NCBI GenBank assembly: GCA_020629315.1
Contig: JAHDDO010000002.1
Location: forward strand, 62,001 to 126,000
Length of the DNA stretch: 64,000 bases
Reading direction: 5' to 3'
DNA from: Saprospiraceae bacterium
GTDB taxonomy: Bacteria; Bacteroidota; Bacteroidia; Chitinophagales; Saprospiraceae
The position numbers and the translations under genes are program-made. The notes below the pieces were generated by a model. That model was not told where the DNA came from, ran no database searches, and saw nothing but the letters and a program-made list of their open reading frames with translations. Shown piece after piece: positions 16,732 through 25,959 of the stretch; the first letter of the stretch is position 1, and every line of letters starts with the position of its first letter.

Positions 16732-18578
16732 AATACTTGATTAGCTTTTTAACGATTATACTCTGCGGCACGTTATCGTACACACAGCAGATAGACAGAA
16801 TTGAGCCGCCCCATTGGTATGCTGGAATGGTAAATCCCAATGTCCAACTATTAATTTATGGGGAGGATATAAAAGAGCTAAACGTCAGTTGTGATCATGA
16901 TTTGATTACGATCAAGCAAGTCCATCAAGCGGAAAGTGACAATTATCTGTTTGTTGATCTAGAAATGCAAGATGGGTTTTCAGCTTCAGAAGTCCAATTT
17001 ACATTTAAAGACAAGCGCAAAACTGTAGCAAGTATAGACTATCAATTTTTTCAAAAGGAATTGATAGAATCAGGTTCTCGAACTATAGAGCCTTCTGACG
17101 TAATATATTTAATTACACCTGATCGCTTTGTAAATGGAAACGTGGATAATGATGAAGTGGAAGGATTAAAAGAAGGCTTGCTCCGTTCTGCAGAATATGG
17201 CAGACATGGAGGAGATCTAGAAGGGATATCTCAAAGTCTCCCTTATTTAAAGGATCTTGGATTTACTGCAGTATGGCTTAACCCTGTACTCATCAATGAT
17301 CAACCGGCTTGGTCTTACCATGGGTATGCCACCACAGACTATTATTTAGTAGATCCTAGATTTGGCTCGAACGAAAGCTATGTGGACTTAGTAGAGGAGG
17401 CCAATGCAATGGGTATGGGTATGATCATGGATATTATTGTAAACCATTGTGGAGATCATCATTGGTGGATGGAAGATCCACCCTTTGCGGATTGGATAAA
17501 CCGACAGGATAAACCATTTATTCATACGAATCACCGGAAAACAACGCTCTTGGATCCGTATGTATCAGAGTATGATCGTGAGATCATGACGGAAGGTTGG
17601 TTTGTGAAGGAGATGCCTGATTTAAATCAGAATAATCCTTTCATGGCTACCTACTTGATACAAAATTCTATTTGGTGGGTAGCGTATGCTAAGTTGAGTG
17701 GTATTCGACAAGATACCTATTCGTATCCATTTAGATCATTTATGACAGATTGGACATGCGCTCTACAAACCGAGTATCCTGATTTGTACATTGTTGGTGA
17801 AGAGTGGATAGATGAGCCTGCAGTAATATCGTATTGGCAGCAAGGTAAGGTCAATACAGATGGGTATACCTCGTGCTTGCCTGGGCTCATGGACTTTCCA
17901 TTGTGTTTTGCTATGCACAAAGCGTTTACGGAAGAAGAAGGATGGGGGACTGGCCTTATAAAACTATATGAAAAATTAGCGATGGATTTTCTCTATGCCG
18001 ACCCCAAAAAGCTAGTTATTTTCCCAGATAATCATGATATGAGTAGAATCTATACGCAGGTAGATGAGAATTATGACCACTTTAAAATGGCCATGACTTT
18101 CCTGTTGACTACAAGAGGGATCCCACAGATTTATTATGGTACAGAAATATTAATGGCAAACCCAGGCACCGAAAGCCATGGCATTATTCGGTCTGATTTT
18201 CCAGGAGGTTGGATAGGTGATGAAACCAATGGTTTTACAGGAAAAGGCATGGACTCTTTGGCTTTGGATGCCCAAGACTTTACCAAACGAATATTGAATT
18301 GGAGAAAGGAAAACACGACTATTCACGATGGAGCCTTAGTGCATTTTGAGCCTCAAAACGGGTTTTATGTCTACTTTCGATATGACACTGAAAGCACGAT
18401 AATGGTAGTATTAAATAAAAATGAAAAACCATCAGAACTTCCTTTAGAAAGATTTAGAGAGCGTATTGGTGGATCTAAGACATTTAAAAATGTACTCACA
18501 GGTGACAATATAGAGAACGCAAATCAGACTCTGACGTTTAACGAAATGGGAGCCTACATCCTGGAAGTACTACCGTAA
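16728..18578 (+). CDS. susA: Neopullulanase/cyclomaltodextrinase-like GH13 enzyme (SusA-like)
   Basis: 616 residues with a signal peptide (MKYLISFLTIILCGTLSYTQQ), so probably periplasmic. An N-terminal cyclomaltodextrinase-type beta domain (about 22-110, starting IDRIEPPHWYAGMVNP) precedes the GH13 barrel. Conserved regions: DIIVNH from Asp235, nucleophile Asp329 in GIRQDTYSY, acid/base Glu358 in IVGEEW, and Asp437 in FPDNHDMSR. A C-terminal beta domain ends the protein. The layout matches SusA of the Bacteroides starch system, which cuts imported maltooligosaccharides. The start is TTG, in a TTGA overlap with the CotH stop; no ATG precedes the signal peptide. The assignment to the family is firm; exact bond specificity is not known. 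Confidence 0.9.
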   Translation: MKYLISFLTIILCGTLSYTQQIDRIEPPHWYAGMVNPNVQLLIYGEDIKELNVSCDHDLITIKQVHQAESDNYLFVDLEMQDGFSASEVQFTFKDKRKTVASIDYQFFQKELIESGSRTIEPSDVIYLITPDRFVNGNVDNDEVEGLKEGLLRSAEYGRHGGDLEGISQSLPYLKDLGFTAVWLNPVLINDQPAWSYHGYATTDYYLVDPRFGSNESYVDLVEEANAMGMGMIMDIIVNHCGDHHWWMEDPPFADWINRQDKPFIHTNHRKTTLLDPYVSEYDREIMTEGWFVKEMPDLNQNNPFMATYLIQNSIWWVAYAKLSGIRQDTYSYPFRSFMTDWTCALQTEYPDLYIVGEEWIDEPAVISYWQQGKVNTDGYTSCLPGLMDFPLCFAMHKAFTEEEGWGTGLIKLYEKLAMDFLYADPKKLVIFPDNHDMSRIYTQVDENYDHFKMAMTFLLTTRGIPQIYYGTEILMANPGTESHGIIRSDFPGGWIGDETNGFTGKGMDSLALDAQDFTKRILNWRKENTTIHDGALVHFEPQNGFYVYFRYDTESTIMVVLNKNEKPSELPLERFRERIGGSKTFKNVLTGDNIENANQTLTFNEMGAYILEVLP

Positions 18579-18589
18579 TGTACTTGTGA

Positions 18590-19369
18590 TTATTTAAATG
18601 AAGTAAACGCTATATCTCCTTCATCGATTTGTAAGTTGCCTTTTTCGTAATATTGGAAAGTTGCGTTGTGTTTAGCACCCAACGGTGTAACGTAAACTTT
18701 GTAAAAGTCAATCCCTTGTGCAAAAGAATACACGTGATTTCCACCACTTCCTTCGTAATCTAATTGACCATTTTCCACAATAATAATAGGGGGTTCTTTT
18801 TTGCTCTGCATTTTTTGCCAAACAACCAATCTATATCCATTGCCTATTTGATCCACCCTAAGACTGTAGGTCAAGGTGTGCATTTCGATTCGTTGATTAT
18901 CAAAAGTTGATATACTGGGATGTAATTGATTATTGAATGATTTTTCTAGTTTGACCCTAATTTCTTTTTCTGCTGTAGATTCATAATTTATTGAAATGAT
19001 GCGGCCATCAAAATCTATCCAAAGATCTCCTGTTCCTAACATAATACCCTGACTACCCACCGCTGACCAATCTGATGATGGATCAGAACCTAGGATTTTT
19101 TCAATTAAGAAAGCATCAAATATTTCTGGATACCTAGTGACAAACTGTCCTTCATCGTTTATTTCAGGAATAGGACTTTTCCTTTTTAATGGATATCTTA
19201 CATTCTTGGCTATTTGTTCGACATCACCCGATTCAATACTCTTTTGAAAATGTTGAACCACTGGTGTGTGAATACTTTCATCAGAAGTAATAATTGTTTG
19301 AGGAACTGTCTTATTTGAGTTACAGGCCACAAGAAAGAGAAAGAATGGAAGTAGTTTTGCGTTATACAT
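18590..19369 (-). CDS. Lipoprotein of unknown function beside the Nudix regulator
   Basis: 259 residues that I do not recognise. A signal peptide with lipobox LVAC (Cys16) makes it a lipoprotein. The region around residues 40-80 (QHFQKSIESGDVEQIAKNVRYPL) resembles the short helical start of SnoaL/NTF2-like or DUF-type periplasmic proteins, and a beta-rich half follows. It begins 29 bp after the stop of the Nudix regulator gene and on the same strand, so the two are probably co-transcribed. It converges on the susA-like gene, 11 bp apart. A link to glucan use is possible by position only. Confidence 0.7.
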   Translation of the reverse strand: MYNAKLLPFFLFLVACNSNKTVPQTIITSDESIHTPVVQHFQKSIESGDVEQIAKNVRYPLKRKSPIPEINDEGQFVTRYPEIFDAFLIEKILGSDPSSDWSAVGSQGIMLGTGDLWIDFDGRIISINYESTAEKEIRVKLEKSFNNQLHPSISTFDNQRIEMHTLTYSLRVDQIGNGYRLVVWQKMQSKKEPPIIIVENGQLDYEGSGGNHVYSFAQGIDFYKVYVTPLGAKHNATFQYYEKGNLQIDEGDIAFTSFK

Positions 19370-19398
19370 ATTACTGGTAATCGGAATAATGATGGATA

Positions 19399-20133
19399 CT
19401 ATATCTGGAAGTTAAACTCCTTTTTACCACTGACCGCCTTAAATTTTTTGTGATCAAAACTGTAAAGTTTGGCGGGTCTATGTGCATTTCCTTCCGTAAA
19501 CTCATCTAAGTCAAGCAAGATATCGATGGACCTAAGCTTTCTTCTAAAATTTCGTTTGTCAAAAGAAATACCTAGAATGGCTTCGTATAAGGATTGTAGT
19601 TCTTGCAACGTAAATTTCTTGGGTAAAAGTTCAAACCCAATTGGACGAGTTCTAACATTGCGTTGCAATAGACTGAACGAGGCATCTAAGATCTCTTTAT
19701 GATCAAAGGCCATCTTTTGTAAACTATGAATATCCATCCATTTAAGACCTTTGTCTTTAAAGTCTGTCAAGGTGTATTCTTCAATCTTGATCAATGAATA
19801 GTAAGCCACCGTAAGTACTCTACCTAATGGGTGCCTGCCTGGATCAGCAAAAGCGTGAACTTGTTGAATATGTACCCCTTTTAATCCGGTTACTGTTTCT
19901 AAGACTCGCTGCGCAGCGCCATCTAGATTTTCGTCCTTCTTTACGAGGTCTCCAATCAAAGAACGTTTACCCAAATGAGGTGGCATATCAGACTCAATCG
20001 TAAGTATTTTGATCGACTCATCATCATAACCAAAAATGACACAATCTACAGATATAGCAGCTTTGGACTCTTCATTTAATTGATCGAGCCAAATATTGAT
20101 GTTTTTCGCTTGTTTTACGGCTTCAGTACCCAT
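19399..20133 (-). CDS. Nudix-type transcriptional regulator (NrtR-like)
   Basis: 244 residues. The N-terminal 150 residues have a Nudix fold (start near AISVDCVIFGYDDESIKILT), but the Nudix box is degenerate. Where active enzymes have REUxEExGU, this protein reads RVLETVTGL, so hydrolysis is unlikely and ligand sensing more likely. The C-terminal 85 residues (LLPKKFTLQELQSLYEAILG, DKRNFRRKL, HRPAKLYSF) form the winged-helix DNA-binding domain of the NrtR family. In Bacteroidota, members of this family are known to control sugar catabolism (AraR of Bacteroides thetaiotaomicron is one). It is divergent from the maltose transporter gene. A perfect palindrome lies between them and recurs in front of susC. 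I infer it is the regulator of the whole glucan island and of itself. Confidence 0.88.
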   Translation of the reverse strand: MGTEAVKQAKNINIWLDQLNEESKAAISVDCVIFGYDDESIKILTIESDMPPHLGKRSLIGDLVKKDENLDGAAQRVLETVTGLKGVHIQQVHAFADPGRHPLGRVLTVAYYSLIKIEEYTLTDFKDKGLKWMDIHSLQKMAFDHKEILDASFSLLQRNVRTRPIGFELLPKKFTLQELQSLYEAILGISFDKRNFRRKLRSIDILLDLDEFTEGNAHRPAKLYSFDHKKFKAVSGKKEFNFQI

Positions 20134-20168
20134 AACTAATATGCTATAAATCTAATAAAAAAATCTTT

Positions 20169-20183
20169 GTGTCCTCGTGACAC
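20169..20183. promoter_or_regulatory. Candidate operator, GTGTC-N5-GACAC
   Basis: Perfect inverted repeat GTGTC (20169-20173), CTCGT, GACAC (20179-20183). It lies between the divergent Nudix regulator (start 20133) and MFS transporter (start 20225). It shares core and spacing with the site at 5055-5075. The left flank, TTTGTGTC, also resembles the ATTGTGTC arm of that site. Confidence 0.55.
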
Positions 20184-20224
20184 TATTAGAATATACTTAT
20201 ATTGTAGATACTATCGGAACGAAC

Positions 20225-21706
20225 ATGCAAAAGCGTAAATTAAGTTTTTGGGAAATCTGGAATATGAGTTTTGGATTTCTAGGTATCCAATTTGGATTTG
20301 CTCTCCAAAATGCAAACACCTCACGCATTTTTGAAACCTTGGGTGCCTCAGTGGATGATATCCCAATTTTGTGGATAGCTGCACCAGTAACTGGACTTAT
20401 TGTGCAACCTATAGTTGGATACTTCAGTGACCGAACATGGAATCGATTTGGGCGAAGAAGGCCTTATTTCTTGGTTGGAGCTATTCTTTCAAGTATCGCC
20501 TTGTTCATAATGCCTAATAGCCCTGCTCTTTGGATAGCGGCGGGTACTTTATGGATTATGGATGCTTCCATCAATATCACCATGGAGCCATTTAGAGCCT
20601 TTGTTGGAGATAATTTATCCGACGATCAAAAAGCCCAAGGTTTTGCGATGCAATCTTTCTTTATAGGCATTGGTGCTGTAGCTGGATCTTTATTACCTTA
20701 TGTTTTTAGTAATGTCATTGGACTCGAAAACACAGCACCAGAGGGTATTATTCCTCCTTCAGTAAAATGGTCTTTCTATTGTGGTGGCATAGTATTTTTG
20801 ATTGCAGTTTTGTGGACTGTTTTTAAATCATTTGAATATTCACCAGAGGAACTGAAAAGTTTCGAAGAAGATGAAGATGAATATGATACGGATTATGACC
20901 TCACAAAAGTGACTCGGATACAGCAACGGGCAGGTGCGGTAATGACAATAATTGGAGTTGTTGCTATAATTGCCCTTCGAAGTCTAGCCTTAGAAAAAGA
21001 ACTATACATTTTAGCAGCAGGTATTTTAATCGCTGGGATTTTATTCTTGCTATCTGGTCAAATGAATAAGGGTAAAAAGGAGAATGGTTTTGTCACGATG
21101 ATGAATGATATTATTCAAATGCCAAAAACAATGATGGATTTGGCTTGGGTGCAATTCTTTTCTTGGTTCTCCTTGTTTGCTATGTGGATCTATACAACCT
21201 CAGCCGTTACACGAAGTGTTTTTGGAAGTAGTGATCCTCAAAGTGCGGCCTACGGAGAAGGTGCAGATTGGGTGACCGTTTTATTTACAGTGTATAACGG
21301 AGTGGCTGCATTAGTGGCTTTTTTATTGCCTGTAATCGCAAAAAGGATTGGTATTAAAGCAACGCATATGCTAGCTTTAGTGATGGGGGGACTAGGCTTG
21401 GCTTCCATTTTCTTTATCCAAGATCAATACCTGCTATTAATATCTATGATAGGGGTAGGGATAGCGTGGTCTTCTATAGTGTCCCTGCCATATGCATTAT
21501 TGGCAAACGCACTTCCATCTTCCAAAATGGGATATTACATGGGCGTGTTTAATTTTTTTATAGTAATTCCTCAGATTGTTGCAGCCACGATCTTAGGTTT
21601 TATGGTTAGATCTATTTCTGAAGACGAACCAGTATATGCACTTTTGATTGGGGGTATATCAATGATATTGGCTGGATTATTAACCTTACGAGTTAGAGTT
21701 AAATAG
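20225..21706 (+). CDS. MFS transporter, maltose/maltooligosaccharide type
   Basis: From the ATG at 20225 the protein has 493 residues, starts [20 protein letters not shown] and is predicted to have about 12 membrane segments. The pattern [22 protein letters not shown], then [20 protein letters not shown] and [10 protein letters not shown] is that of the GPH/SLC45-like sugar carriers found next to maltose phosphorylase in Bacteroidota. A very acidic cytoplasmic loop ([14 protein letters not shown]) sits in the middle. A GTG 48 bp upstream is also open, but it lies inside the candidate operator, so I prefer the ATG. The next gene, beta-phosphoglucomutase, starts 6 bp downstream. Expected role: inner-membrane uptake of maltose. 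Confidence 0.87.
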   Translation: MQKRKLSFWEIWNMSFGFLGIQFGFALQNANTSRIFETLGASVDDIPILWIAAPVTGLIVQPIVGYFSDRTWNRFGRRRPYFLVGAILSSIALFIMPNSPALWIAAGTLWIMDASINITMEPFRAFVGDNLSDDQKAQGFAMQSFFIGIGAVAGSLLPYVFSNVIGLENTAPEGIIPPSVKWSFYCGGIVFLIAVLWTVFKSFEYSPEELKSFEEDEDEYDTDYDLTKVTRIQQRAGAVMTIIGVVAIIALRSLALEKELYILAAGILIAGILFLLSGQMNKGKKENGFVTMMNDIIQMPKTMMDLAWVQFFSWFSLFAMWIYTTSAVTRSVFGSSDPQSAAYGEGADWVTVLFTVYNGVAALVAFLLPVIAKRIGIKATHMLALVMGGLGLASIFFIQDQYLLLISMIGVGIAWSSIVSLPYALLANALPSSKMGYYMGVFNFFIVIPQIVAATILGFMVRSISEDEPVYALLIGGISMILAGLLTLRVRVK

Positions 21707-21712
21707 AGAGAG

Positions 21713-22378
21713 ATGCAAAGAGGATTTATTTTTGATTTGGATGGTGTTATCGTTGATACGGCTAAGTATCATTTCCAATGTTGGCAACGGATCGCAGAAA
21801 AAGCAGGTGTAAGCTTTACAATAGAGGAAAATGAACAATTGAAGGGCGTTGGCAGGGTCCAATCCTTAGAGTGGATTTTGAGTAGAAGCAAAAAGAAGTA
21901 CACCCAAAAACAGAAAGATATTTGGTTGATCGAAAAGAATGAAGAGTATGTATCCTTGATCAGTAATATGACTAGAGATGAGTTGCTTCCCGATGTACTC
22001 AAAGTAATGGAACTGATCAGAGATCGAGGACATAAAATGGCATTAGGCTCAGCCTCTAGAAATGCAAAACTTATTCTTGAGATTTTACGCTTAACGTCTT
22101 CTTTTGATGTCATTGTGGATGGCAAGTCTGTTACGAAGACAAAACCAGATCCAGAAGGATTTTTGTTAGCATCAGAATTGATGAGAATAGATCCAACTAA
22201 TTGTGTGGTTTTTGAAGATGCTATAGCGGGTGTACAGGCTGCAAATACAGCAAAAATGTTGAGTATAGGAATTGGAGACAGTGCCTACTTGGGTGCTGCC
22301 AATCATGTTTTTGGAGGTTTTAATGAAATGTCAGATTCCTTTCTAGATGAACTGACACTAATCCCAGTTCAAGAATAA
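21713..22378 (+). CDS. pgmB: Beta-phosphoglucomutase (HAD family)
   Basis: 221 residues, the usual length. It begins with the HAD motif FIFDLDGVIVDTA, with Asp8 (nucleophile) and Asp10 (acid/base) at the same positions as in the well-studied Lactococcus enzyme. Later motifs are LGSASRN (motif II Ser), KTKPDPEGF (motif III Lys) and VVFEDAIAGVQAA (motif IV). The enzyme converts beta-glucose-1-phosphate, the product of maltose phosphorylase, to glucose-6-phosphate. Its stop (TAA) overlaps the ATG of the GH65 gene by one base, which supports a coupled pair. Confidence 0.95.
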   Translation: MQRGFIFDLDGVIVDTAKYHFQCWQRIAEKAGVSFTIEENEQLKGVGRVQSLEWILSRSKKKYTQKQKDIWLIEKNEEYVSLISNMTRDELLPDVLKVMELIRDRGHKMALGSASRNAKLILEILRLTSSFDVIVDGKSVTKTKPDPEGFLLASELMRIDPTNCVVFEDAIAGVQAANTAKMLSIGIGDSAYLGAANHVFGGFNEMSDSFLDELTLIPVQE

Positions 22379-24672
22379 TGGAAAATCAAGTAATTATTAA
22401 TCCGTGGTCAATCATCGAAGAAGGATTTGACCCTGAAAGAATATGCTCTGCAGAAAGTTTATTCTCAATTGGAAATGGAGCAGTGGGTCAACGAGCAAAC
22501 TTTGAAGAAAGTTATTCAGGCCATTCATTACAAGGATCTTATTTGGGTGGTATTTATTACCCAGATAAAACGAGAGTAGGATGGTGGAAAAATGGATATC
22601 CAGAATACTTTGCCAAAGTCTTGAACGCACCAAACTGGATAGGGATAGACATCAAAATCAATGGTCAAGTCCTTGACTTAGCCACAGTTCCCGTTACTCG
22701 ATTTAGGAGAGAACTAAATATGAAGGAAGGCTGGTATGAACGAAAATTCCAAGTGCAATGCGCAGGCGTTGAGCTAGCGGTTACAGCCCTTCGGTTTATC
22801 TCATATGATAACAAAGAATTAGCATGTATTAAGTATAAAATTCAGCTGATTAGTGGATCTGGAAGCCTTTCAATATCCCCATATCTAGATGGAGGTATAG
22901 TCAATGCTGATGCTAATTGGGATGAACGATTTTGGAACACCCTTTCACATACGTCCAATAAGAATCAAGCCTATCTATTGTCAGAAACTAAGAAAACAGA
23001 ATTTGTAGTACAAGTAGGCATGAAAAACTTCATTACCAAAAATGGCGAAGAGGTGCCCGTTGAATGGGAAAAAGAAGAAAGTGAAAACAAAATAGGATTA
23101 TCCAGTACTCACCAAACTAAGCAAGGAGACGAATGGGTAGTATACAAATTTGCTTCAAATGCTACATCATTGAATCATGATAAAGAAGACTTAAGACAAT
23201 TGCATCACACAGGGCTAGACGCTTTACAAATTGAAGACTTTGCCAAGTTAAAAGAAGAGCAAGCACAATCGTGGTCAAATATCTGGCGAACCTCAGATAT
23301 TCAAATATCTGGTGATGATAAAGCACAACAAGGTATTCGATTTAATATATTTCAATTAAATCAAACCTATTCTGGTGAAGATGCCAGGTTAAACATTGGT
23401 CCAAAAGGCTTCACTGGCGAAAAGTATGGCGGATCTACGTATTGGGACACAGAAGCGTATTGTTTGCCATTTTACATGTGTACAAAAGGAGAAGAAGTAG
23501 CTAGAAATCTACTTTTATACAGATATAATCAACTAGATAAGGCTATCGAAAATGCTGAAAAGCTTGGTTTCTCAGATGGGGCAGCACTATACCCAATGGT
23601 TACTATGGATGGTACTGAGTGCCATAATGAATGGGAAATTACATTTGAGGAAATTCATAGGAATGGAGCTATTGCATTTGCCATTTATAATTATCAAAGA
23701 TTTACGGGCGATACATCCTATATCAAAGAGTATGGCATTGATGTACTCATTGGCATTGCTCGGTTTTGGGTCCAACGAGTAAATTTTAGTCAAGAAAAAC
23801 AAGCGTATGTTATGTTGGGCGTTACGGGTCCCAATGAGTATGAGAATAACGTAAATAACAATTGGTATACAAACTATATAGCCAAATGGTGTATTCAATT
23901 TACTAACGCTTGTTTAGAAAAGTATAAGCAAGAAGAGCCATCATTGTATTCTCAAATACTGGCTCGTAATTCCTTCAAGGATGAGGAACGTATTACTTGG
24001 GAAACAGTATCCTCCAATTTCTATTTTCCAAAGGATGAAAAATTAGGCATATTTCTCCAGCAAGATGGATTCTTGGATAAAGACCTAGTTCCTGCTAGTG
24101 AGATTCCTCAAGGACAAAGGCCTATAAACCAATATTGGTCATGGGATAGAATCTTACGATCGCCCTATATTAAACAAGGTGATGTATTACAAGGCTTTTA
24201 CTTTTTTGAAGATCACTTTTCAAAAGAGGAGCTGGAAAAGCACTACAAATTTTATGAGCCACTCACGGTTCATGAATCCTCCTTAAGCCCTTGTATTCAT
24301 GCTGTTTTGGCGACACATCTAGGTATGATGGATCATGCATATGAGCTGTACCTGCGAACCTCAAGATTAGACTTAGATGATTATAATAAGGAAATAGAAG
24401 AGGGTTGTCATATTACAAGTATGGCAGGTACTTGGCTAAGTATAGTCGAAGGGTTTGGAGGAATGAAAATGCAAAATGGTCATCTTCATTTCTACCCATC
24501 TTTACCTAAACAATGGGAATCCTTACATTTTAAAATACAACATAGATCTAGAGTGCTTGCGGTTCATATAAATCAACATAGTACCACGATTAAATTAGAA
24601 GAAGGTAGCCCTTTAAAGGTATTCGTGAATAATGAAGAAAGGGTAGTGAGCCAACAAACAGTCTTGTCTTAG
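22378..24672 (+). CDS. Maltose phosphorylase (GH65)
   Basis: 764 residues, standard for the family. An N-terminal beta-sandwich (about 1-260) is followed by an (alpha/alpha)6 barrel. The substrate-binding motif GGSTYWDTEAYCLPFY is intact. The catalytic acid is Glu487 in VTGPNEYENN, the position reported for the Lactobacillus brevis enzyme. The C-terminal part has the usual small beta-sheet domain ending near VFVNNEERVV. The enzyme phosphorolyses maltose to glucose and beta-glucose-1-phosphate. Kojibiose, trehalose or nigerose phosphorylases are relatives, but the neighbouring maltose carrier, pgmB and starch genes favour maltose. It ends the transport-catabolism operon and converges on sucC, 16 bp away. 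Confidence 0.92.
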   Translation: MENQVIINPWSIIEEGFDPERICSAESLFSIGNGAVGQRANFEESYSGHSLQGSYLGGIYYPDKTRVGWWKNGYPEYFAKVLNAPNWIGIDIKINGQVLDLATVPVTRFRRELNMKEGWYERKFQVQCAGVELAVTALRFISYDNKELACIKYKIQLISGSGSLSISPYLDGGIVNADANWDERFWNTLSHTSNKNQAYLLSETKKTEFVVQVGMKNFITKNGEEVPVEWEKEESENKIGLSSTHQTKQGDEWVVYKFASNATSLNHDKEDLRQLHHTGLDALQIEDFAKLKEEQAQSWSNIWRTSDIQISGDDKAQQGIRFNIFQLNQTYSGEDARLNIGPKGFTGEKYGGSTYWDTEAYCLPFYMCTKGEEVARNLLLYRYNQLDKAIENAEKLGFSDGAALYPMVTMDGTECHNEWEITFEEIHRNGAIAFAIYNYQRFTGDTSYIKEYGIDVLIGIARFWVQRVNFSQEKQAYVMLGVTGPNEYENNVNNNWYTNYIAKWCIQFTNACLEKYKQEEPSLYSQILARNSFKDEERITWETVSSNFYFPKDEKLGIFLQQDGFLDKDLVPASEIPQGQRPINQYWSWDRILRSPYIKQGDVLQGFYFFEDHFSKEELEKHYKFYEPLTVHESSLSPCIHAVLATHLGMMDHAYELYLRTSRLDLDDYNKEIEEGCHITSMAGTWLSIVEGFGGMKMQNGHLHFYPSLPKQWESLHFKIQHRSRVLAVHINQHSTTIKLEEGSPLKVFVNNEERVVSQQTVLS

Positions 24673-24688
24673 TAGTCAGAAATAGCTT

Positions 24689-25891
24689 CTAGCTAACTAA
24701 CTTTTCTACTAGATCTGCAGCTTCTTGTAATAGAATAGCAGAATGTACCTCTAAGCCACTTTGGTCAATGATCTCTTTTGCGATATCTGCATTTGTCCCT
24801 TGTAATCGTACAATAATAGGTACAGAAATATCACCTATGTTTTTGTAAGCATCAACAACACCTTGCGCTACTCTGTCACAACGTACAATACCTCCAAAAA
24901 TATTGATCAATATAGCTTTTACATTAGGATCTCTAAGAATGATTCTAAACGCTTGTTCTACTCTTGCAGCATCTGCAGTTCCACCTACATCAAGGAAGTT
25001 AGCAGGAGACCCGCCGCTCAATTTGATGATATCCATTGTAGCCATAGCTAGCCCTGCACCATTTACCATGCATCCTACATTACCATCTAGATTTACATAA
25101 TTTAGACCGTAACTTTTAGCTTCTACTTCTGTTGGATCCTCTTCTTTTTCATCTCTTAGTTCAGCAAGATCAGCGTGTCTGAATAATGCATTTTCGTCAA
25201 GACTTACTTTACAGTCAACCGCAATAATGCGATCGTCACCGGTTTGTAAACAAGGATTGATCTCAAATAATGAAGCATCACTGCCTACAAAAGCCTTATA
25301 TAAATTACTGATGAATTTGGTCATTTCCTTGAATGCCTTTCCAGACAAGCCTAAATTAAAAGCTACTTTTCTTGCTTGAAAGCCCATCAATCCTAGTCTA
25401 GGATCTACATATTCTTTGTGTACTAAGTGAGGTGTATGCTCTGCCACTTCTTCTATATCCATACCACCTTCGGTAGAATATATAATTACATTCTGCTTTT
25501 GTTCTCTGTCCATTAGGATAGAGATATACATTTCATTACATGCATCAAAATCTGGCGCATATACATCTTCACCAATCAATATTTTTCGCACTAATTTTCC
25601 AGGTCCATTCAAGCCACCTGGCGTCTGAGGCGTTTTAAGCATCATGCCAAGAATATTTCCAGCATGCTCTTTTAATTCATCTTCGTTTTTAGCCAATTTA
25701 ACACCGCCACCTTTACCTCGGCCTCCGGCATGAATCTGCGCCTTAATAACGCCAAACTCTGTACCCGTATCTGCTTGTAATGTCTTAAATCCTTCGATGG
25801 CTTCTTCCACAGTTTCTGCAATCACTCCTCTTTGAATTGTCACTCCATAAGAAGCTAATAAGTCTTTTCCTTGATACTCGTGTAAATTCAT
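24689..25891 (-). CDS. sucC: Succinyl-CoA synthetase (ADP-forming) beta subunit
   Basis: 400 residues. The N-terminal ATP-grasp domain starts [17 protein letters not shown] and contains [15 protein letters not shown]. The C-terminal ligase domain contains [18 protein letters not shown] and [17 protein letters not shown], as in all SucC proteins. It makes succinate and ATP from succinyl-CoA in the TCA cycle, paired with SucD, which is not in this window. It appears to be a single-gene unit with its own -7 element 18 bp upstream. Confidence 0.97.
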   Translation of the reverse strand: MNLHEYQGKDLLASYGVTIQRGVIAETVEEAIEGFKTLQADTGTEFGVIKAQIHAGGRGKGGGVKLAKNEDELKEHAGNILGMMLKTPQTPGGLNGPGKLVRKILIGEDVYAPDFDACNEMYISILMDREQKQNVIIYSTEGGMDIEEVAEHTPHLVHKEYVDPRLGLMGFQARKVAFNLGLSGKAFKEMTKFISNLYKAFVGSDASLFEINPCLQTGDDRIIAVDCKVSLDENALFRHADLAELRDEKEEDPTEVEAKSYGLNYVNLDGNVGCMVNGAGLAMATMDIIKLSGGSPANFLDVGGTADAARVEQAFRIILRDPNVKAILINIFGGIVRCDRVAQGVVDAYKNIGDISVPIIVRLQGTNADIAKEIIDQSGLEVHSAILLQEAADLVEKLVS

Positions 25892-25908
25892 TAACTAAAA
25901 ATTTTGCG

Positions 25909-25916
25909 CAAATTTA
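25909..25916 (-). promoter_or_regulatory. -7 element (TAnnTTTG) upstream of sucC
   Basis: On the minus strand the sequence is TAAATTTG, an exact TAnnTTTG match 17 bp before the sucC ATG. I see no convincing -33 TTTG at 19-21 bp, so it is only a half-match. Confidence 0.4.
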
Positions 25917-25959
25917 AAAAACTTGCGGAAGCATGTATGATAATATTAATTATATGTGA

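Noticed and set aside
20177-20224. GTG start for the MFS transporter
   Set aside because: It falls inside the candidate operator and adds 16 residues not typical of the family.
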